DNA of 64,000 bases. It comes from Beijerinckiaceae bacterium. GTDB lineage: Bacteria > Pseudomonadota > Alphaproteobacteria > Rhizobiales > Beijerinckiaceae. Under the pieces are notes generated by a model that did no database searches, was not told the origin of the DNA, and saw nothing but the letters and a program-made list of their open reading frames with translations. The stretch spans positions 62,001-126,000 of the forward strand of contig CANBNG010000006.1 of the NCBI GenBank assembly GCA_947370975.1, written 5' to 3'. Numbering within the stretch: the stretch's first letter is position 1; each line of letters opens with the position of its first letter. Both the position numbers and the translations under genes were made by a program. This document shows positions 16,812 to 25,510 of this stretch, one piece after another.

Positions 16812-17267
16812 ATGCCACATCTGCGTGTTGGGACGGGCGATTGGGTGCTCATCGGCGACGGCAAGAAAGCTCTCCTTCTGCACAATGAAGGCGACGCTGA
16901 ACTATTGAACCTTCGTCGGCTGTCCGTGCGCGTTCAGGAAAGCCCCTCCACGGTGGAACAGGGGTCTGACAAGCCCGGACGCAGCTTTTCAAGCTCGTCA
17001 CAAGGGCGCAGCAGCTATGAAGGCACAGATTGGCACGAGATGGACGAAATCCATTTCGCCAGCGAAATCGCAGCCGAAATCAATCGCGCCGCACATGCGC
17101 ATGAGTTCAAGCGGCTGATTGTCGTGGCGCCGCCAAAAGTTCTCGGTGAATTGCGGCGCGAGTTTTCGGGCGAGACGCAAAAGAAAATCGGCGCGGAGAT
17201 CAACAAGGATCTGACGAAACATTCGATCCCGGAAATCGAAAAGCTGCTGCTGAGCTACGAAAGCTAA
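16812..17267 (+). CDS. Host attachment-family protein (baeRF-like)
   Basis: The 151-residue protein begins MPHLRVGTGDWVLIGDGKKALLL and contains WHEMDEIHFASEIAAEINRAAHA and LIVVAPPKVLGELRREF, the pattern of the family annotated as host attachment protein in Hyphomicrobiales, related to archaeal-type release-factor-like (baeRF) domains. A Ser/Gly-rich linker lies between. The biochemical function is unknown. ATG at 16812 has GGGGAGA upstream; an in-frame ATG at 16779 lacks one. It lies 63 bases after mcd and overlaps the convergent trans-sulfuration gene by 4 bases. Confidence 0.75.
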   Translation: MPHLRVGTGDWVLIGDGKKALLLHNEGDAELLNLRRLSVRVQESPSTVEQGSDKPGRSFSSSSQGRSSYEGTDWHEMDEIHFASEIAAEINRAAHAHEFKRLIVVAPPKVLGELRREFSGETQKKIGAEINKDLTKHSIPEIEKLLLSYES

Positions 17268-18433
17268 GCAACGGCGGCATGCAGCGCCTGATCAAGATCG
17301 GCGAGAAGGTCGTCCGCCGTCTCGATACCGCATGACAACCGCAACAGGTCGGGCGGGCAAGGCGTGCCCGCACCCTCGATCGAGGCGCGATGCTCCAGCA
17401 GGCTTTCAACACCACCCAGAGACGTCGCGCGCTTCCAGAGCTGAACATGCGCTGCAGCCGCGATGGCGCCAGCCTCGCCACCCTTCACACGGATGGACAG
17501 CATGCCGCCAAAGCCGCCCTTCATCTGACGCGCGGCAAGCGCATGATTGCGGTGATCCTTGAGGCCGGGATAAAGCACGGCTTCAATGAGCGGGTGGTCC
17601 TGAAGCGCTAGTGCCAGCGCCAGTGCGTTCGCGCAACTTGCACGAACGCGCACATGCAGCGTGCGAATGCCGCGTGTGACAAGAAAGGCCTCGAAGGGGC
17701 CGAGCAACATGCCGTGGCTGGAGCGGATCCGCGTGATCCGCGTCCAGAATTCATCCGTGACGCGCGTCGCCAATACGCCTGCAATGACATCCGAATGGCC
17801 ATTCAGATATTTCGACGCCGAATGCATGACAATGTCCGCGCCCAGCAGGAGAGGCTGCGTCAAGACCGGCGTCGCGCAGGTGGAATCGACCACGAGCCGC
17901 GCGCCATTGAGATGGGCTATGTCGGCAATCGCCGCAATGTCGAGAACGCCCCACAACGGATTGGAGGGTGTTTCGATCCAGACCAGATTCAGCGGAGCCG
18001 CAGCTGCGGCCGCAGCCACCGCATCGATATCGCCCATATCGATGAAATCGACTGTCAGTCCGAGCGCGGGAGCATCATGCAACAGCCAGTAGCGCAGGGC
18101 CCAATACATGACAGCGGGGGCAAGAACGCGGCTGCCCGGCGCAAGAGCAGAAAAAACGCCGACGGCTGCCGACATACCCGACCCGAACACAAGCGCAGCT
18201 TCGGCCTGCTCGAGCATCACCATGATGCTCTCGAGTTCACGCACGGTCTCATTATCGGCGCGCCCGTAGGAAAAGCCGCTGCGATATTGATTGTCGGGAT
18301 CGCGAATGAATGTCGTGCTGAGATGAAGGGGCGGCACCACGGCGCGGGTCAGGGGATCAATGCGCCCCATGGCCTGCACGGCCAAGGTTTCACGCGAGAC
18401 ATGGACGTTCATTTTTGAAGTCTCATCGCTCAT
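17264..18433 (-). CDS. Trans-sulfuration family PLP enzyme, probably cystathionine beta-lyase
   Basis: The 389-residue fold-type I PLP enzyme of the Cys/Met metabolism family has ALVFGSGMSAAVGVFSAL, IETPSNPLWGVLDI, the PLP lysine in MHSASKYLNGHSD and LGGVESLLEHRAS. The likely role is cystathionine beta-lyase (cystathionine to homocysteine). Sequence alone cannot exclude cystathionine gamma-synthase or a sulfhydrylase; metX-metW 9 kb away would supply O-acylhomoserine for methionine synthesis. It is a single gene convergent with the host attachment-family gene. Its N-terminal coding sequence contains a near match to parS (18387-18400). Confidence 0.85.
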   Translation of the reverse strand: MSDETSKMNVHVSRETLAVQAMGRIDPLTRAVVPPLHLSTTFIRDPDNQYRSGFSYGRADNETVRELESIMVMLEQAEAALVFGSGMSAAVGVFSALAPGSRVLAPAVMYWALRYWLLHDAPALGLTVDFIDMGDIDAVAAAAAAAPLNLVWIETPSNPLWGVLDIAAIADIAHLNGARLVVDSTCATPVLTQPLLLGADIVMHSASKYLNGHSDVIAGVLATRVTDEFWTRITRIRSSHGMLLGPFEAFLVTRGIRTLHVRVRASCANALALALALQDHPLIEAVLYPGLKDHRNHALAARQMKGGFGGMLSIRVKGGEAGAIAAAAHVQLWKRATSLGGVESLLEHRASIEGAGTPCPPDLLRLSCGIETADDLLADLDQALHAAVA

Positions 18434-18526
18434 GGCGTGAACCCTATAAACAACAAACCGACGCGGGACGGTTTTCGTATAACCTTTGACCCTGCGAAGC
18501 GCGACCCATCAACAGGCGGAAACAAC

Positions 18527-19021
18527 ATGAATAATCAGGTGCGAGCGCCGCTGTCTCTTACGCTCAGTCTTGTTCTGGCGGTTGTGCCAGTGATGGCGGC
18601 AAGCGTGATCGGCAGCATGGCGACCCTGCCCAATATTCCGACCTGGTATCTGGGGCTCATCAAGCCCTCGTTCACGCCGCCAAACTGGATTTTTGGCCCC
18701 GTCTGGACACTTCTCTATGCGGCCATGGCCTTCGCCTTCTACCGCATTTTGCGCAAACCGGGCGACGAGGGACGCGGCTCTGTAATTGCAGCCTTCATGA
18801 TCCAGATTGCGCTGAATGGCGCCTGGTCCGTCGTCTTTTTTGGCTTACGCAACCCGCTTCTCGGCTTGATCGTGATCGTGCCGCTCTGGCTTACGATCGC
18901 CTGGACCCTGACGCTCTTCTGGAAGCGCGATCGGATTTCAGGCGGATGTTTCGTGCCCTATCTGGCGTGGGTCTCTTTCGCGGCTGCGCTCAACCTCGAA
19001 ATCTGGCGTCTGAACGGGTGA
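18527..19021 (+). CDS. tspO: TspO/MBR family tryptophan-rich sensory protein
   Basis: The 164-residue membrane protein has five hydrophobic helices and the conserved TspO features IPTWYLGLIKPSFTPPNWIFGPVWTLLY and LNGAWSVVFFGLRNP. TspO proteins bind porphyrins and affect tetrapyrrole and stress responses in the inner or outer membrane. I chose the ATG at 18527, with AGGCGGA upstream, over an in-frame ATG at 18437 that would add 30 non-conserved residues. Its stop codon directly abuts that of the convergent hpt. Confidence 0.88.
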   Translation: MNNQVRAPLSLTLSLVLAVVPVMAASVIGSMATLPNIPTWYLGLIKPSFTPPNWIFGPVWTLLYAAMAFAFYRILRKPGDEGRGSVIAAFMIQIALNGAWSVVFFGLRNPLLGLIVIVPLWLTIAWTLTLFWKRDRISGGCFVPYLAWVSFAAALNLEIWRLNG

Positions 19022-19552
19022 TTATTCGATGATGCCGATAAACGGCAATTGCCGATAATTATGGGCGACGTCCATGCCATAGCCGACGACGAAAACGTCG
19101 GGGCTCTGGAAGCCGACCAGATCAGCCTGCACCTGAACGGCACGCTTGTTCGGCTTTTCCAGCATGACGCCGATCATCACCCGCTTGGCGCCGCGCGCCG
19201 TAAGGAGATCCTTGGCGAAAGCCAATGTGCGGCCTGACTCGAGAATATCGTCGACCAGCAGAACATCACGGCCCGACACGTCGGATTCGATGTCCTTCAG
19301 GATGGTGATATGGCCCTTTGAAACCGTGCCCTCGAGATAGCTCGAAAGATGCACGAATTCGACCTGGGGCTGCATGCCCTTGCGGTGCATGGAGCGCAGC
19401 AGGTCGGCGGCAAACATGAACGAGCCCTTGAGCACGGCGACGACGAGGAGATTTTGCAAACCGGCGTGCTTGAGCGTTTCGGCCATGTCCTCGACACGCG
19501 CCGCGATCTCAGCCTCGCTGAACAGAATTTTCACGTCATGCTGCGCGCTCAT
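19022..19552 (-). CDS. hpt: Hypoxanthine phosphoribosyltransferase
   Basis: Cytosolic purine salvage enzyme converting hypoxanthine (and usually guanine) plus PRPP to IMP (GMP). The 176 residues include the PRPP-binding motif VLLVDDILESGRTL, the SSYLEGTVSKG flexible-loop region and YGMDVAHNYRQLPFIG near the C terminus. Length matches bacterial Hpt. It is a single gene convergent with tspO and divergent from ftsE, with a candidate promoter and inverted repeat just upstream. Confidence 0.93.
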   Translation of the reverse strand: MSAQHDVKILFSEAEIAARVEDMAETLKHAGLQNLLVVAVLKGSFMFAADLLRSMHRKGMQPQVEFVHLSSYLEGTVSKGHITILKDIESDVSGRDVLLVDDILESGRTLAFAKDLLTARGAKRVMIGVMLEKPNKRAVQVQADLVGFQSPDVFVVGYGMDVAHNYRQLPFIGIIE

Positions 19553-19574
19553 CCAACACCTTTTGTCTTTCCTG

Positions 19575-19607
19575 CAGGGTCGTCCCGCACAATCGACCCT
19601 GACTATA
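19575..19607 (-). promoter_or_regulatory. Candidate hpt promoter -10 element with an adjacent inverted repeat
   Basis: On the minus strand TATAGT (19602-19607) is a five-of-six match to the -10 consensus, with only a weak -35 upstream. Immediately downstream of it is a perfect 8-bp inverted repeat (CAGGGTCG at 19575-19582, CGACCCTG at 19594-19601) that would overlap the transcription start. It could be an operator or a leader hairpin. Confidence 0.35.
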
Positions 19608-19794
19608 GGGCCCCTGCTGCGCTCCCGCCATCATTGCGCGTAATGATTTGGTGGATCGGCCAAAAGCGGGCCGGTATTGCCTCCGACAGGCCTGCGGTCC
19701 CTGCCCCAAGCTGCTAGGCTGGAACAAGCGTCTGGCATCTCGATTCGCTTCCAGATATCGGTGCTCGGGCGACGCTGATTTAGAGGTCACGAAA

Positions 19795-20457
19795 TTGGTC
19801 CGGTTCAACAATGTCGGGCTGCGCTACGGAATGGGGCCTGAGGTTCTCAGGGACCTTACCTTTTCCATCGAGCCGCAATCCTTCCAGTTTCTGACGGGGC
19901 CCTCTGGCGCCGGCAAGACGACCCTGTTGCGGCTGATCCTGCTGTCGCTGCAGCCGACCCGTGGCTTCATCTCGCTGTTTGGTCGCGATGCGGCCAGCCT
20001 CGAAAAGGATGACATCACCGCGCTGCGCCGGCGGATCGGCGTGGTTTTTCAGGATTTTCGCCTGCTCGATCATCTGACGACCTACGAGAACGTGGCGCTG
20101 CCGCTGCGTGTCCAGGGCCGGGACGAGGCCTCCTATCGCGCGGAAGTCGTCGAATTGCTCGGCTGGGTTGGGCTCGGCGAGCGCATGCATGTGCTGCCAC
20201 CCATTCTGTCAGGCGGCGAAAAACAACGCGCCGCAATCGCCCGCGCCCTGATCGTGCGGCCCGAATTGCTGCTGGCCGATGAGCCGACGGGCAATGTGGA
20301 CCCGAGCCTTGCACGCCGCCTGCTGCGCCTCTTTCTGGAGCTTCACCGCTCGGGGACATCCGTCGTCATAGCCACGCACGATCTGGGCCTCATGGACCAG
20401 TTCGACGGGGCGCGGCGGCTGGTTCTGGGCGACGGCCGCCTGCATATTTACGACTGA
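19795..20457 (+). CDS. ftsE: Cell division ATP-binding protein FtsE
   Basis: ABC-type ATPase that pairs with FtsX at the division site to regulate peptidoglycan hydrolases. The 220 residues hold Walker A GPSGAGKTT, signature LSGGEKQRAAIARAL, Walker B LLLADEPTGNVD and the switch histidine in ATHD. The TTG at 19795 with GAGGT upstream gives the usual FtsE start (VRFNNVGLRYG); the open frame extends 49 codons further but those residues are not FtsE-like. ftsX follows after 7 bases. Confidence 0.93.
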   Translation: MVRFNNVGLRYGMGPEVLRDLTFSIEPQSFQFLTGPSGAGKTTLLRLILLSLQPTRGFISLFGRDAASLEKDDITALRRRIGVVFQDFRLLDHLTTYENVALPLRVQGRDEASYRAEVVELLGWVGLGERMHVLPPILSGGEKQRAAIARALIVRPELLLADEPTGNVDPSLARRLLRLFLELHRSGTSVVIATHDLGLMDQFDGARRLVLGDGRLHIYD

Positions 20458-20464
20458 GGGCGCC

Positions 20465-21424
20465 GTGCCACAAAGCCAGACCTCCGAGAAATCCCCCGCA
20501 AGCGTCGAGGACAGCCGGCTGCCTTCGCGCCGCGATGTGCCACTCGTGCCGCCCGACGCCATCGCGGCTCGTGCGCTTGTCACCGTCATCGCGATCATGA
20601 CCTTTCTTGCTTCGCTGACCGTGGGCACAGCGATCCTCGTCAACGACGTCTCGCGCGACTGGCGGCAGAATGTCGGGCGCGAGATGACCATCCAGATCAA
20701 GCCTGCTCAGGGCCGCAATCTGGATCAGGACGTGCGCAAGGCCGAAGAGCTGGCGCGTGGGGTGGACGGCATCAGCGAGGTTCGCGCCTTCACCAAGGCC
20801 GAATCCGAGCGCCTGCTCGAACCTTGGCTCGGCGTCGGCCTCGATCTCGGCGAATTGCCGGTACCGCGCATGATCGTCCTGCGCCTGTCGCCTGACAGAG
20901 CGCTCGATACCGCGCGCCTGCGCACGAATCTGTCGCAGGCAATCCCCGGCGCGATCCTCGACGATCACAAGCTCTGGGTGGATCGGCTCGCGACCATGTC
21001 GAAAACCATGGTCATGGTGGCCGTAATCATCTTTTGCCTCGTGCTGATCGCAATGGCCCTGGCGGTCGCCTTTGCAACGCGCGGCGCGATGGCGGGCAGC
21101 CGCGAAGTCATCAATGTCCTGCATTTCGTCGGCGCGGCCGATTCCTATATCGCGCGCCAATTCCAGCGGCATTTTCTCCTGCTTGGCCTGCGCGGCGGGA
21201 TCATCGGCGGGGCCTGCGCCGTCGCAGCTTTCCTCACTGCGGGCCTGCTTTCGAGCAGGTGGATTGCCAGCGCTGGCGGCGACCAGATCGAGGCGCTTTT
21301 TGGGGCCTTCGCGCTCGGCTTCCTTGGCTATGCGGCCATCGTCGTGATTGCCGGGGGCGTGGGTGTTCTCACCGGCATGATGTCACGCTCCGTGGTTTTC
21401 CGGCATTTGCGAGGACTTGAATGA
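20465..21424 (+). CDS. ftsX: Cell division protein FtsX
   Basis: The 319-residue membrane partner of FtsE has one N-terminal helix (VTVIAIMTFLASLTVGTAILV), an extracytoplasmic domain of about 130 residues containing the FtsX pattern (GISEVRAFTKAESERLLEPWLG), then three C-terminal helices with REVINVLHFVGAADSYIARQFQRHF. It transmits FtsE ATPase state to cell-wall amidase activation. GTG start at 20465. Its stop is overlapped by the start of the YdcF gene. Confidence 0.9.
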   Translation: MPQSQTSEKSPASVEDSRLPSRRDVPLVPPDAIAARALVTVIAIMTFLASLTVGTAILVNDVSRDWRQNVGREMTIQIKPAQGRNLDQDVRKAEELARGVDGISEVRAFTKAESERLLEPWLGVGLDLGELPVPRMIVLRLSPDRALDTARLRTNLSQAIPGAILDDHKLWVDRLATMSKTMVMVAVIIFCLVLIAMALAVAFATRGAMAGSREVINVLHFVGAADSYIARQFQRHFLLLGLRGGIIGGACAVAAFLTAGLLSSRWIASAGGDQIEALFGAFALGFLGYAAIVVIAGGVGVLTGMMSRSVVFRHLRGLE

Positions 21425-22097
21425 TCCTGACGCCAGCATTTTGGCACACATGGCGTCCAGGGTGGCAGGCGTGAAGACGCGGCCCGTCCTGATTGTCCTG
21501 CGCGTCATGGCGGGCGCTTTGATTCTTTGTCTGATGCTTGGTTTTCTCATCTTTGCGGGCCGCGTCGAGCAGCGGGAAGCGCCCCTCACACGCCATGCCG
21601 AGGGGATGATCGTCCTGACCGGCGGCGCTGACCGCGTGACTGATGCCATCGAGCTCTTCGCGCGCGGTCATGCCGACAGACTGCTGATTACGGGCGTCAA
21701 TCAGGCGATCACGCGCAGCGAAATTGCCCGCCTCAACCCAAAGTTTCGGGAGCTGATCGATTGCTGCATCGATCTTGGTTATGACGCACTGAACACGATC
21801 GGTAATGCGCGTGAGGCCCGCCGCTGGGCGGATCAGCATGGCATTTCAAAATCGCTGATCGTGGTCACCTCGAATTACCATATGCCGCGCGCGCTGGCTG
21901 AACTCAGCCATGCGCTGCCAAACCATGAGCTGATCCCCTATGGGGTGGTGGCGAGCCGGATGCGCGATGAAGTCTGGTGGCGCTCAGCCCATGCCGCGCG
22001 GATCATCGGGACGGAATATCTGAAATATGTGGTCGCGCTGACCAGACTGGCCACAGCCGACATGCTCGCACTGCCCCGCAGCCTACCGCCTGCGTGA
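21417..22097 (+). CDS. YdcF family protein (DUF218)
   Basis: The 226-residue protein has one N-terminal membrane helix (VLIVLRVMAGALILCLMLGF) and a DUF218 domain: GMIVLTGGADRVTDAIELF, RLLITGVN, NTIGNAREARRWADQHG and LIVVTSNYHMPRALAEL. DUF218 proteins (SanA, YdcF, ElyC) act in envelope biogenesis; no catalytic activity can be assigned here. The TTG at 21417 overlaps the ftsX stop and has GCGAGGA upstream; ATG 21450 is an alternative that keeps the membrane helix. It probably forms an operon with ftsEX and plsC. Confidence 0.85.
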   Translation: MNDPDASILAHMASRVAGVKTRPVLIVLRVMAGALILCLMLGFLIFAGRVEQREAPLTRHAEGMIVLTGGADRVTDAIELFARGHADRLLITGVNQAITRSEIARLNPKFRELIDCCIDLGYDALNTIGNAREARRWADQHGISKSLIVVTSNYHMPRALAELSHALPNHELIPYGVVASRMRDEVWWRSAHAARIIGTEYLKYVVALTRLATADMLALPRSLPPA

Positions 22098-22154
22098 AAA
22101 CAGCTTCGGCGCAGCCACTTCACAATCGCCCCCTGTTGGGGCATTGAAAGAGCC

Positions 22155-22919
22155 ATGCTGCTGCTCCGGTCTCTCCTCTTCAATCTCGCCTTTTACCTCA
22201 ACCTGATCGGGCTGCTGATCGTGGGGCTTCCAGCCCTCTTGTTGCGGCGAGAGGTCGTGTTCAAACTCGCGCGCGTCTGGGCGATAAATTCCCTCTGGCT
22301 GTTAAAGGCGATCTGCGGAACGCACGTCGAATTTCGTGGCGTGGAGCATCTGCCCAAAGGGCCCTTCATCGTCGCGGCAAAACATCAGTCGGTCTGGGAA
22401 ACCTTCGCGCTGATCATGCTGTTTGATGATTTTTGTTATATTTTAAAGCGTGAACTGACCTTCATTCCGCTTTTTGGCTGGTACATCTGGAAAGCCGATC
22501 AGATCGCCATCGATCGCACCCAGGGCAGCAGCGCGCTCGCGCAAGCTGAAGAGAAGGCGCGCAAGATTTTCGCTGCAAATCGCAAGCTTTTCATCTTTCC
22601 CGAAGGCACGCGCCGACCTGCGGGAGCGCCGCCAAAATATAAATTCGGTGTCGCGCACATTTACGACGCCTGCGGTGTCGCCTGCCTGCCGATTGCGCTC
22701 AATTCCGGGCTATTCTGGGCGCGGCGCAGCTGGCTGCGGCGGCCCGGGACAGTCATCGTCGACGTGCTGGAGCCGATTGCGCCGGGCCTCGAAAAACAGG
22801 TGTTTTTCGAATTGCTGCAAGACCGGCTTGAAACCGCCACCAACAGCCTGCTGGATGAAGCGGTGGCGCAGGATCCGTCACTCAAAAAAATCATTCAGCG
22901 GAATCGCCAAAGCGCCTGA
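22155..22919 (+). CDS. plsC: 1-acyl-sn-glycerol-3-phosphate acyltransferase
   Basis: Inner-membrane enzyme that acylates lysophosphatidic acid to phosphatidic acid. The 254 residues include an N-terminal membrane segment (LLFNLAFYLNLIGLLIVGLPALLL), block I KHQSVWET at about 76-83, the glycerophosphate-binding FPEGTRR and a later VACLPIALNSG block. Block I reads H77-x4-E82 instead of the textbook H-x4-D; some alphaproteobacterial homologues also appear to have Glu there. It overlaps the convergent chaC by 29 bases. Confidence 0.92.
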   Translation: MLLLRSLLFNLAFYLNLIGLLIVGLPALLLRREVVFKLARVWAINSLWLLKAICGTHVEFRGVEHLPKGPFIVAAKHQSVWETFALIMLFDDFCYILKRELTFIPLFGWYIWKADQIAIDRTQGSSALAQAEEKARKIFAANRKLFIFPEGTRRPAGAPPKYKFGVAHIYDACGVACLPIALNSGLFWARRSWLRRPGTVIVDVLEPIAPGLEKQVFFELLQDRLETATNSLLDEAVAQDPSLKKIIQRNRQSA

Positions 22920-23454
22920 ACGCGGGCGCGGGCAGATGAGACACGATCCAGGCCAAAGCGGGATCCACGATGCCAGTTGACGACAAATGCTCATGCGTGG
23001 CGCGGACATAATCGACATTGGCTCCCGATACGCCCTGCCCCTGAACGACAAGGCGCAGGAGCTCGGGGGCCGGCAGGCGACCGGCATATTGCGGGTGAGC
23101 GGGCTCGACCGCATAGACAACGCATGGCACCGCGCGCCCGTCACCAAGCAGCGCCTTCAGCCACACCTCGCGATAGACGCCCGTCACCTGTTCGCGCTCG
23201 CGCAGATAGGCAATCGTGTCTGCAGCCCGGCCGCTGGCCACACGGAAGGCCACGCCCTTGCATGCGCCGCCCCGGTCAAGGCCGAGCACGAGCCCCGGCT
23301 TCTCGGGTGTCCCGCGATGAACATGGGAGAAAATGCAGAGCGATCTATGATACCCCCTGACGAGGGCGGCCTGCTGCTCTTCAAAGTCAAAGCCCGGACG
23401 CCACATCAACGAGCCGTAACCGAACACCCAGAGATCTTCGTTTTCGTTCATCAT
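22891..23454 (-). CDS. chaC: Gamma-glutamylcyclotransferase, ChaC family
   Basis: The 187-residue ChaC-type enzyme cleaves glutathione into 5-oxoproline and Cys-Gly in the cytosol. FGYGSLMWRPGFDF at about 11-24 is the substrate-binding loop, and the catalytic Glu is in the RERE stretch near 86-88. The family-typical GVAFRVA and NVDYVRATHEHL follow. Its 3' end overlaps plsC by 29 bases, an unusually long convergent overlap even in this compact region. Confidence 0.9.
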   Translation of the reverse strand: MMNENEDLWVFGYGSLMWRPGFDFEEQQAALVRGYHRSLCIFSHVHRGTPEKPGLVLGLDRGGACKGVAFRVASGRAADTIAYLREREQVTGVYREVWLKALLGDGRAVPCVVYAVEPAHPQYAGRLPAPELLRLVVQGQGVSGANVDYVRATHEHLSSTGIVDPALAWIVSHLPAPAFRRFGDSAE

Positions 23455-23507
23455 TCACCCAAGGCTTCCATGCACAAAGCCGGAAGCGCGATTGCCAGGA
23501 CCGACCG

Positions 23508-24542
23508 ATGACCACGCAATATGAGTCCGACGCACGTCCCCCGCAAGCGGTGAGCCGCGTCGGGCTTTATCTTCCCTCAGGGCTCTTGCTGATGGTCGCC
23601 CTCGCCTGGTCGGGCTTCTGGTTTTACGCAAGCCGCATGGCCGAACGCGGTATGGGCGACTGGATCATTGCCGAGGCCGCTGCAGGCCGCAGCTGGACCT
23701 GCGCCGATCAGGCCATTGGCGGATTTCCGTTCCGCATCGAATTGCGTTGCGCCTCGGTCTCGCTGGCGACCTTTGCCGAGGGAAAGCCGGTGCAGATGCG
23801 GCTTGGCGGCCTTACGGCCCTGACGCAAATCTACAGCCCGAAGCTGGTTCTCGCCGATCTAACCGCGCCCTTCACGATTGAATCGGATGGCGTCAGCAGC
23901 AGTCTGACCTGGGAGGGCCTGCGCGCATCGATTCGTTTTGCAGGACAGGCGCAGCGTCTTTCACTCGCCGCCACGCAACCCCGCCTCAACTGGCGCGATG
24001 GAGCGGGCATTGCCTATGATGTTGAGGCCAAGGCCGCAGAATTCCATCTGCGCACGGACAGCGAGCGGCCTGCAGAGGAAAGGGCCATTGATCTGGCCGT
24101 CAGCCTGCTCGAAGCGCGGTTGCCGGCGGCCGACGCGTTCAGCGGCGGCAAGGACAAAGTAACACTCGAATTGAGCGGCGCGGCGACGCAAGCGCTCCAG
24201 TTGTCGGCGCAAAGCGCGCGGCTCATGCTCGAGGCCTGGCGCAGCAATGGTGGGTCCCTCGTGATCGACGCCGCCAAAATCAGCAAGGGTAATCTGCAGG
24301 TCGACGCCAAAGGACGACTCGGGCTTGATGCCGCGCGGCGCGTTCAGGGCGAGTTGAACGTGGCGGCAAAAGGACTGGCGCCGCTTCTCATGCGCAATGG
24401 CGGCGGCAACATGAACCCAATGATCGGCGCGCTGCTTGAGCGGCCCGACGGCTCAGCCGTGCCATGGCCGGCCCGTCTGCAAGACGGGCGTATTTCCATC
24501 GGGCCGTTCAGAAGCGGCCAGATTCTCACGCCACTCTACTGA
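23508..24542 (+). CDS. DUF2125 domain-containing protein
   Basis: The 344-residue protein has a single N-terminal membrane segment (GLYLPSGLLLMVALAWSGFWFYA) and a large periplasmic-looking domain of repeated beta strands (IGGFPFRIELRC, LTALTQIYSPKLVLADLTAPF, GSLVIDAAKISKGNLQVDAKGRLGLD) typical of DUF2125, an alphaproteobacterial family of unknown function. The AsmA-like beta pattern hints at an envelope role, but that is inference. It is convergent with tyrA, overlapping it by 7 bases. Confidence 0.82.
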   Translation: MTTQYESDARPPQAVSRVGLYLPSGLLLMVALAWSGFWFYASRMAERGMGDWIIAEAAAGRSWTCADQAIGGFPFRIELRCASVSLATFAEGKPVQMRLGGLTALTQIYSPKLVLADLTAPFTIESDGVSSSLTWEGLRASIRFAGQAQRLSLAATQPRLNWRDGAGIAYDVEAKAAEFHLRTDSERPAEERAIDLAVSLLEARLPAADAFSGGKDKVTLELSGAATQALQLSAQSARLMLEAWRSNGGSLVIDAAKISKGNLQVDAKGRLGLDAARRVQGELNVAAKGLAPLLMRNGGGNMNPMIGALLERPDGSAVPWPARLQDGRISIGPFRSGQILTPLY

Positions 24543-25510
24543 GAGCCTTCTTTCGAAGCCTCGCCGGAGTCAGGCCCCCTGCGTCCGAAATCCGCGGAGG
24601 GTGTTTCCTGTCCCTGCGCAATGATGCTGCGCCGGATCGCCCGCGTGCGCGTGAAAAGATCGTGCAGGCCCTGTCCGTCACCCCAGCGAATCATGCGTTG
24701 CAGGGCGGCAAGATCCTCGTTGAACCGGCCGAGCACTTCGAGCACGGCGTCGCGATTGTTGAGGAAGATATCGCGCCACATGGTGGGGTCGGAGGCGGCG
24801 ATGCGCGTGAAATCCCGAAAGCCACCGGCCGAAAATTTGATCACTTCCGACTGCGTGACCGCTTCCAGATCTGCCGCCGTCCCAACGATATTATAAGCGA
24901 TGAGATGGGGCACGTGGCTCGTGATCGCGAGCACGAGATCATGATGGGCTGGCGTCATGACCTCGACATTGGATCCCACCTCGCTCCAGAAACTTTGAAG
25001 TTTGGCAACCGCGCTTATATCGACGCCCTCGGGCGGTGTAAGAATGCACCAGCGATCGAGAAACAACGTCGAAAAGCCGGCATCCGGACCTGAATATTCC
25101 GTACCCGCGACCGGATGGGCGGGGATGAAATGGACCGCAGCCGGCAGATGCGGCTGCACGGCGGACACAACTGCGCCCTTCACCGAACCCACATCCGAGA
25201 GGATGACACCGGAGGCCAAATGCGGGGCAATCTCCGCCGCAACCGCGCCAATCGCCCCGACGGGCGTGCAGAGAATGACGAGATCGGCGTTAACAACGGC
25301 GGCTTTCGCATCGCTCGTTACCTCATCGGCAATGCCGAGTTCAGTGACGCGCGCGCAGACAGCGGCTGAAAAATCGGCAGCCACCAGATGACGCGCTAGG
25401 TTGCGCTGGCGCGCGGCGCGCAATAGCGAGGAGCCAATCAGGCCAACGCCGACAATGACAAGCCGCTCAAAAAGCGGCGCCGCAAGCGGCTGGGCGAGAT
25501 GATCAGCCAT
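24536..25510 (-). CDS. tyrA: Prephenate/arogenate dehydrogenase
   Basis: NAD(P)-dependent oxidative decarboxylation in tyrosine biosynthesis. The 324-residue protein has a Rossmann motif VGVGLIGSSLL near residue 20, the DVGSVKG and HPVAGTEYSGPD substrate motifs, and LAITSHVPHLIAY followed by FSAGGFRDFTRIAASDP. It is the last gene of a chorismate mutase-hisC-tyrA cluster, a standard Hyphomicrobiales arrangement. The ATG at 25510 overlaps the hisC stop by 8 bases; the frame is open further upstream inside hisC. Confidence 0.92.
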   Translation of the reverse strand: MADHLAQPLAAPLFERLVIVGVGLIGSSLLRAARQRNLARHLVAADFSAAVCARVTELGIADEVTSDAKAAVVNADLVILCTPVGAIGAVAAEIAPHLASGVILSDVGSVKGAVVSAVQPHLPAAVHFIPAHPVAGTEYSGPDAGFSTLFLDRWCILTPPEGVDISAVAKLQSFWSEVGSNVEVMTPAHHDLVLAITSHVPHLIAYNIVGTAADLEAVTQSEVIKFSAGGFRDFTRIAASDPTMWRDIFLNNRDAVLEVLGRFNEDLAALQRMIRWGDGQGLHDLFTRTRAIRRSIIAQGQETPSADFGRRGPDSGEASKEGSQ

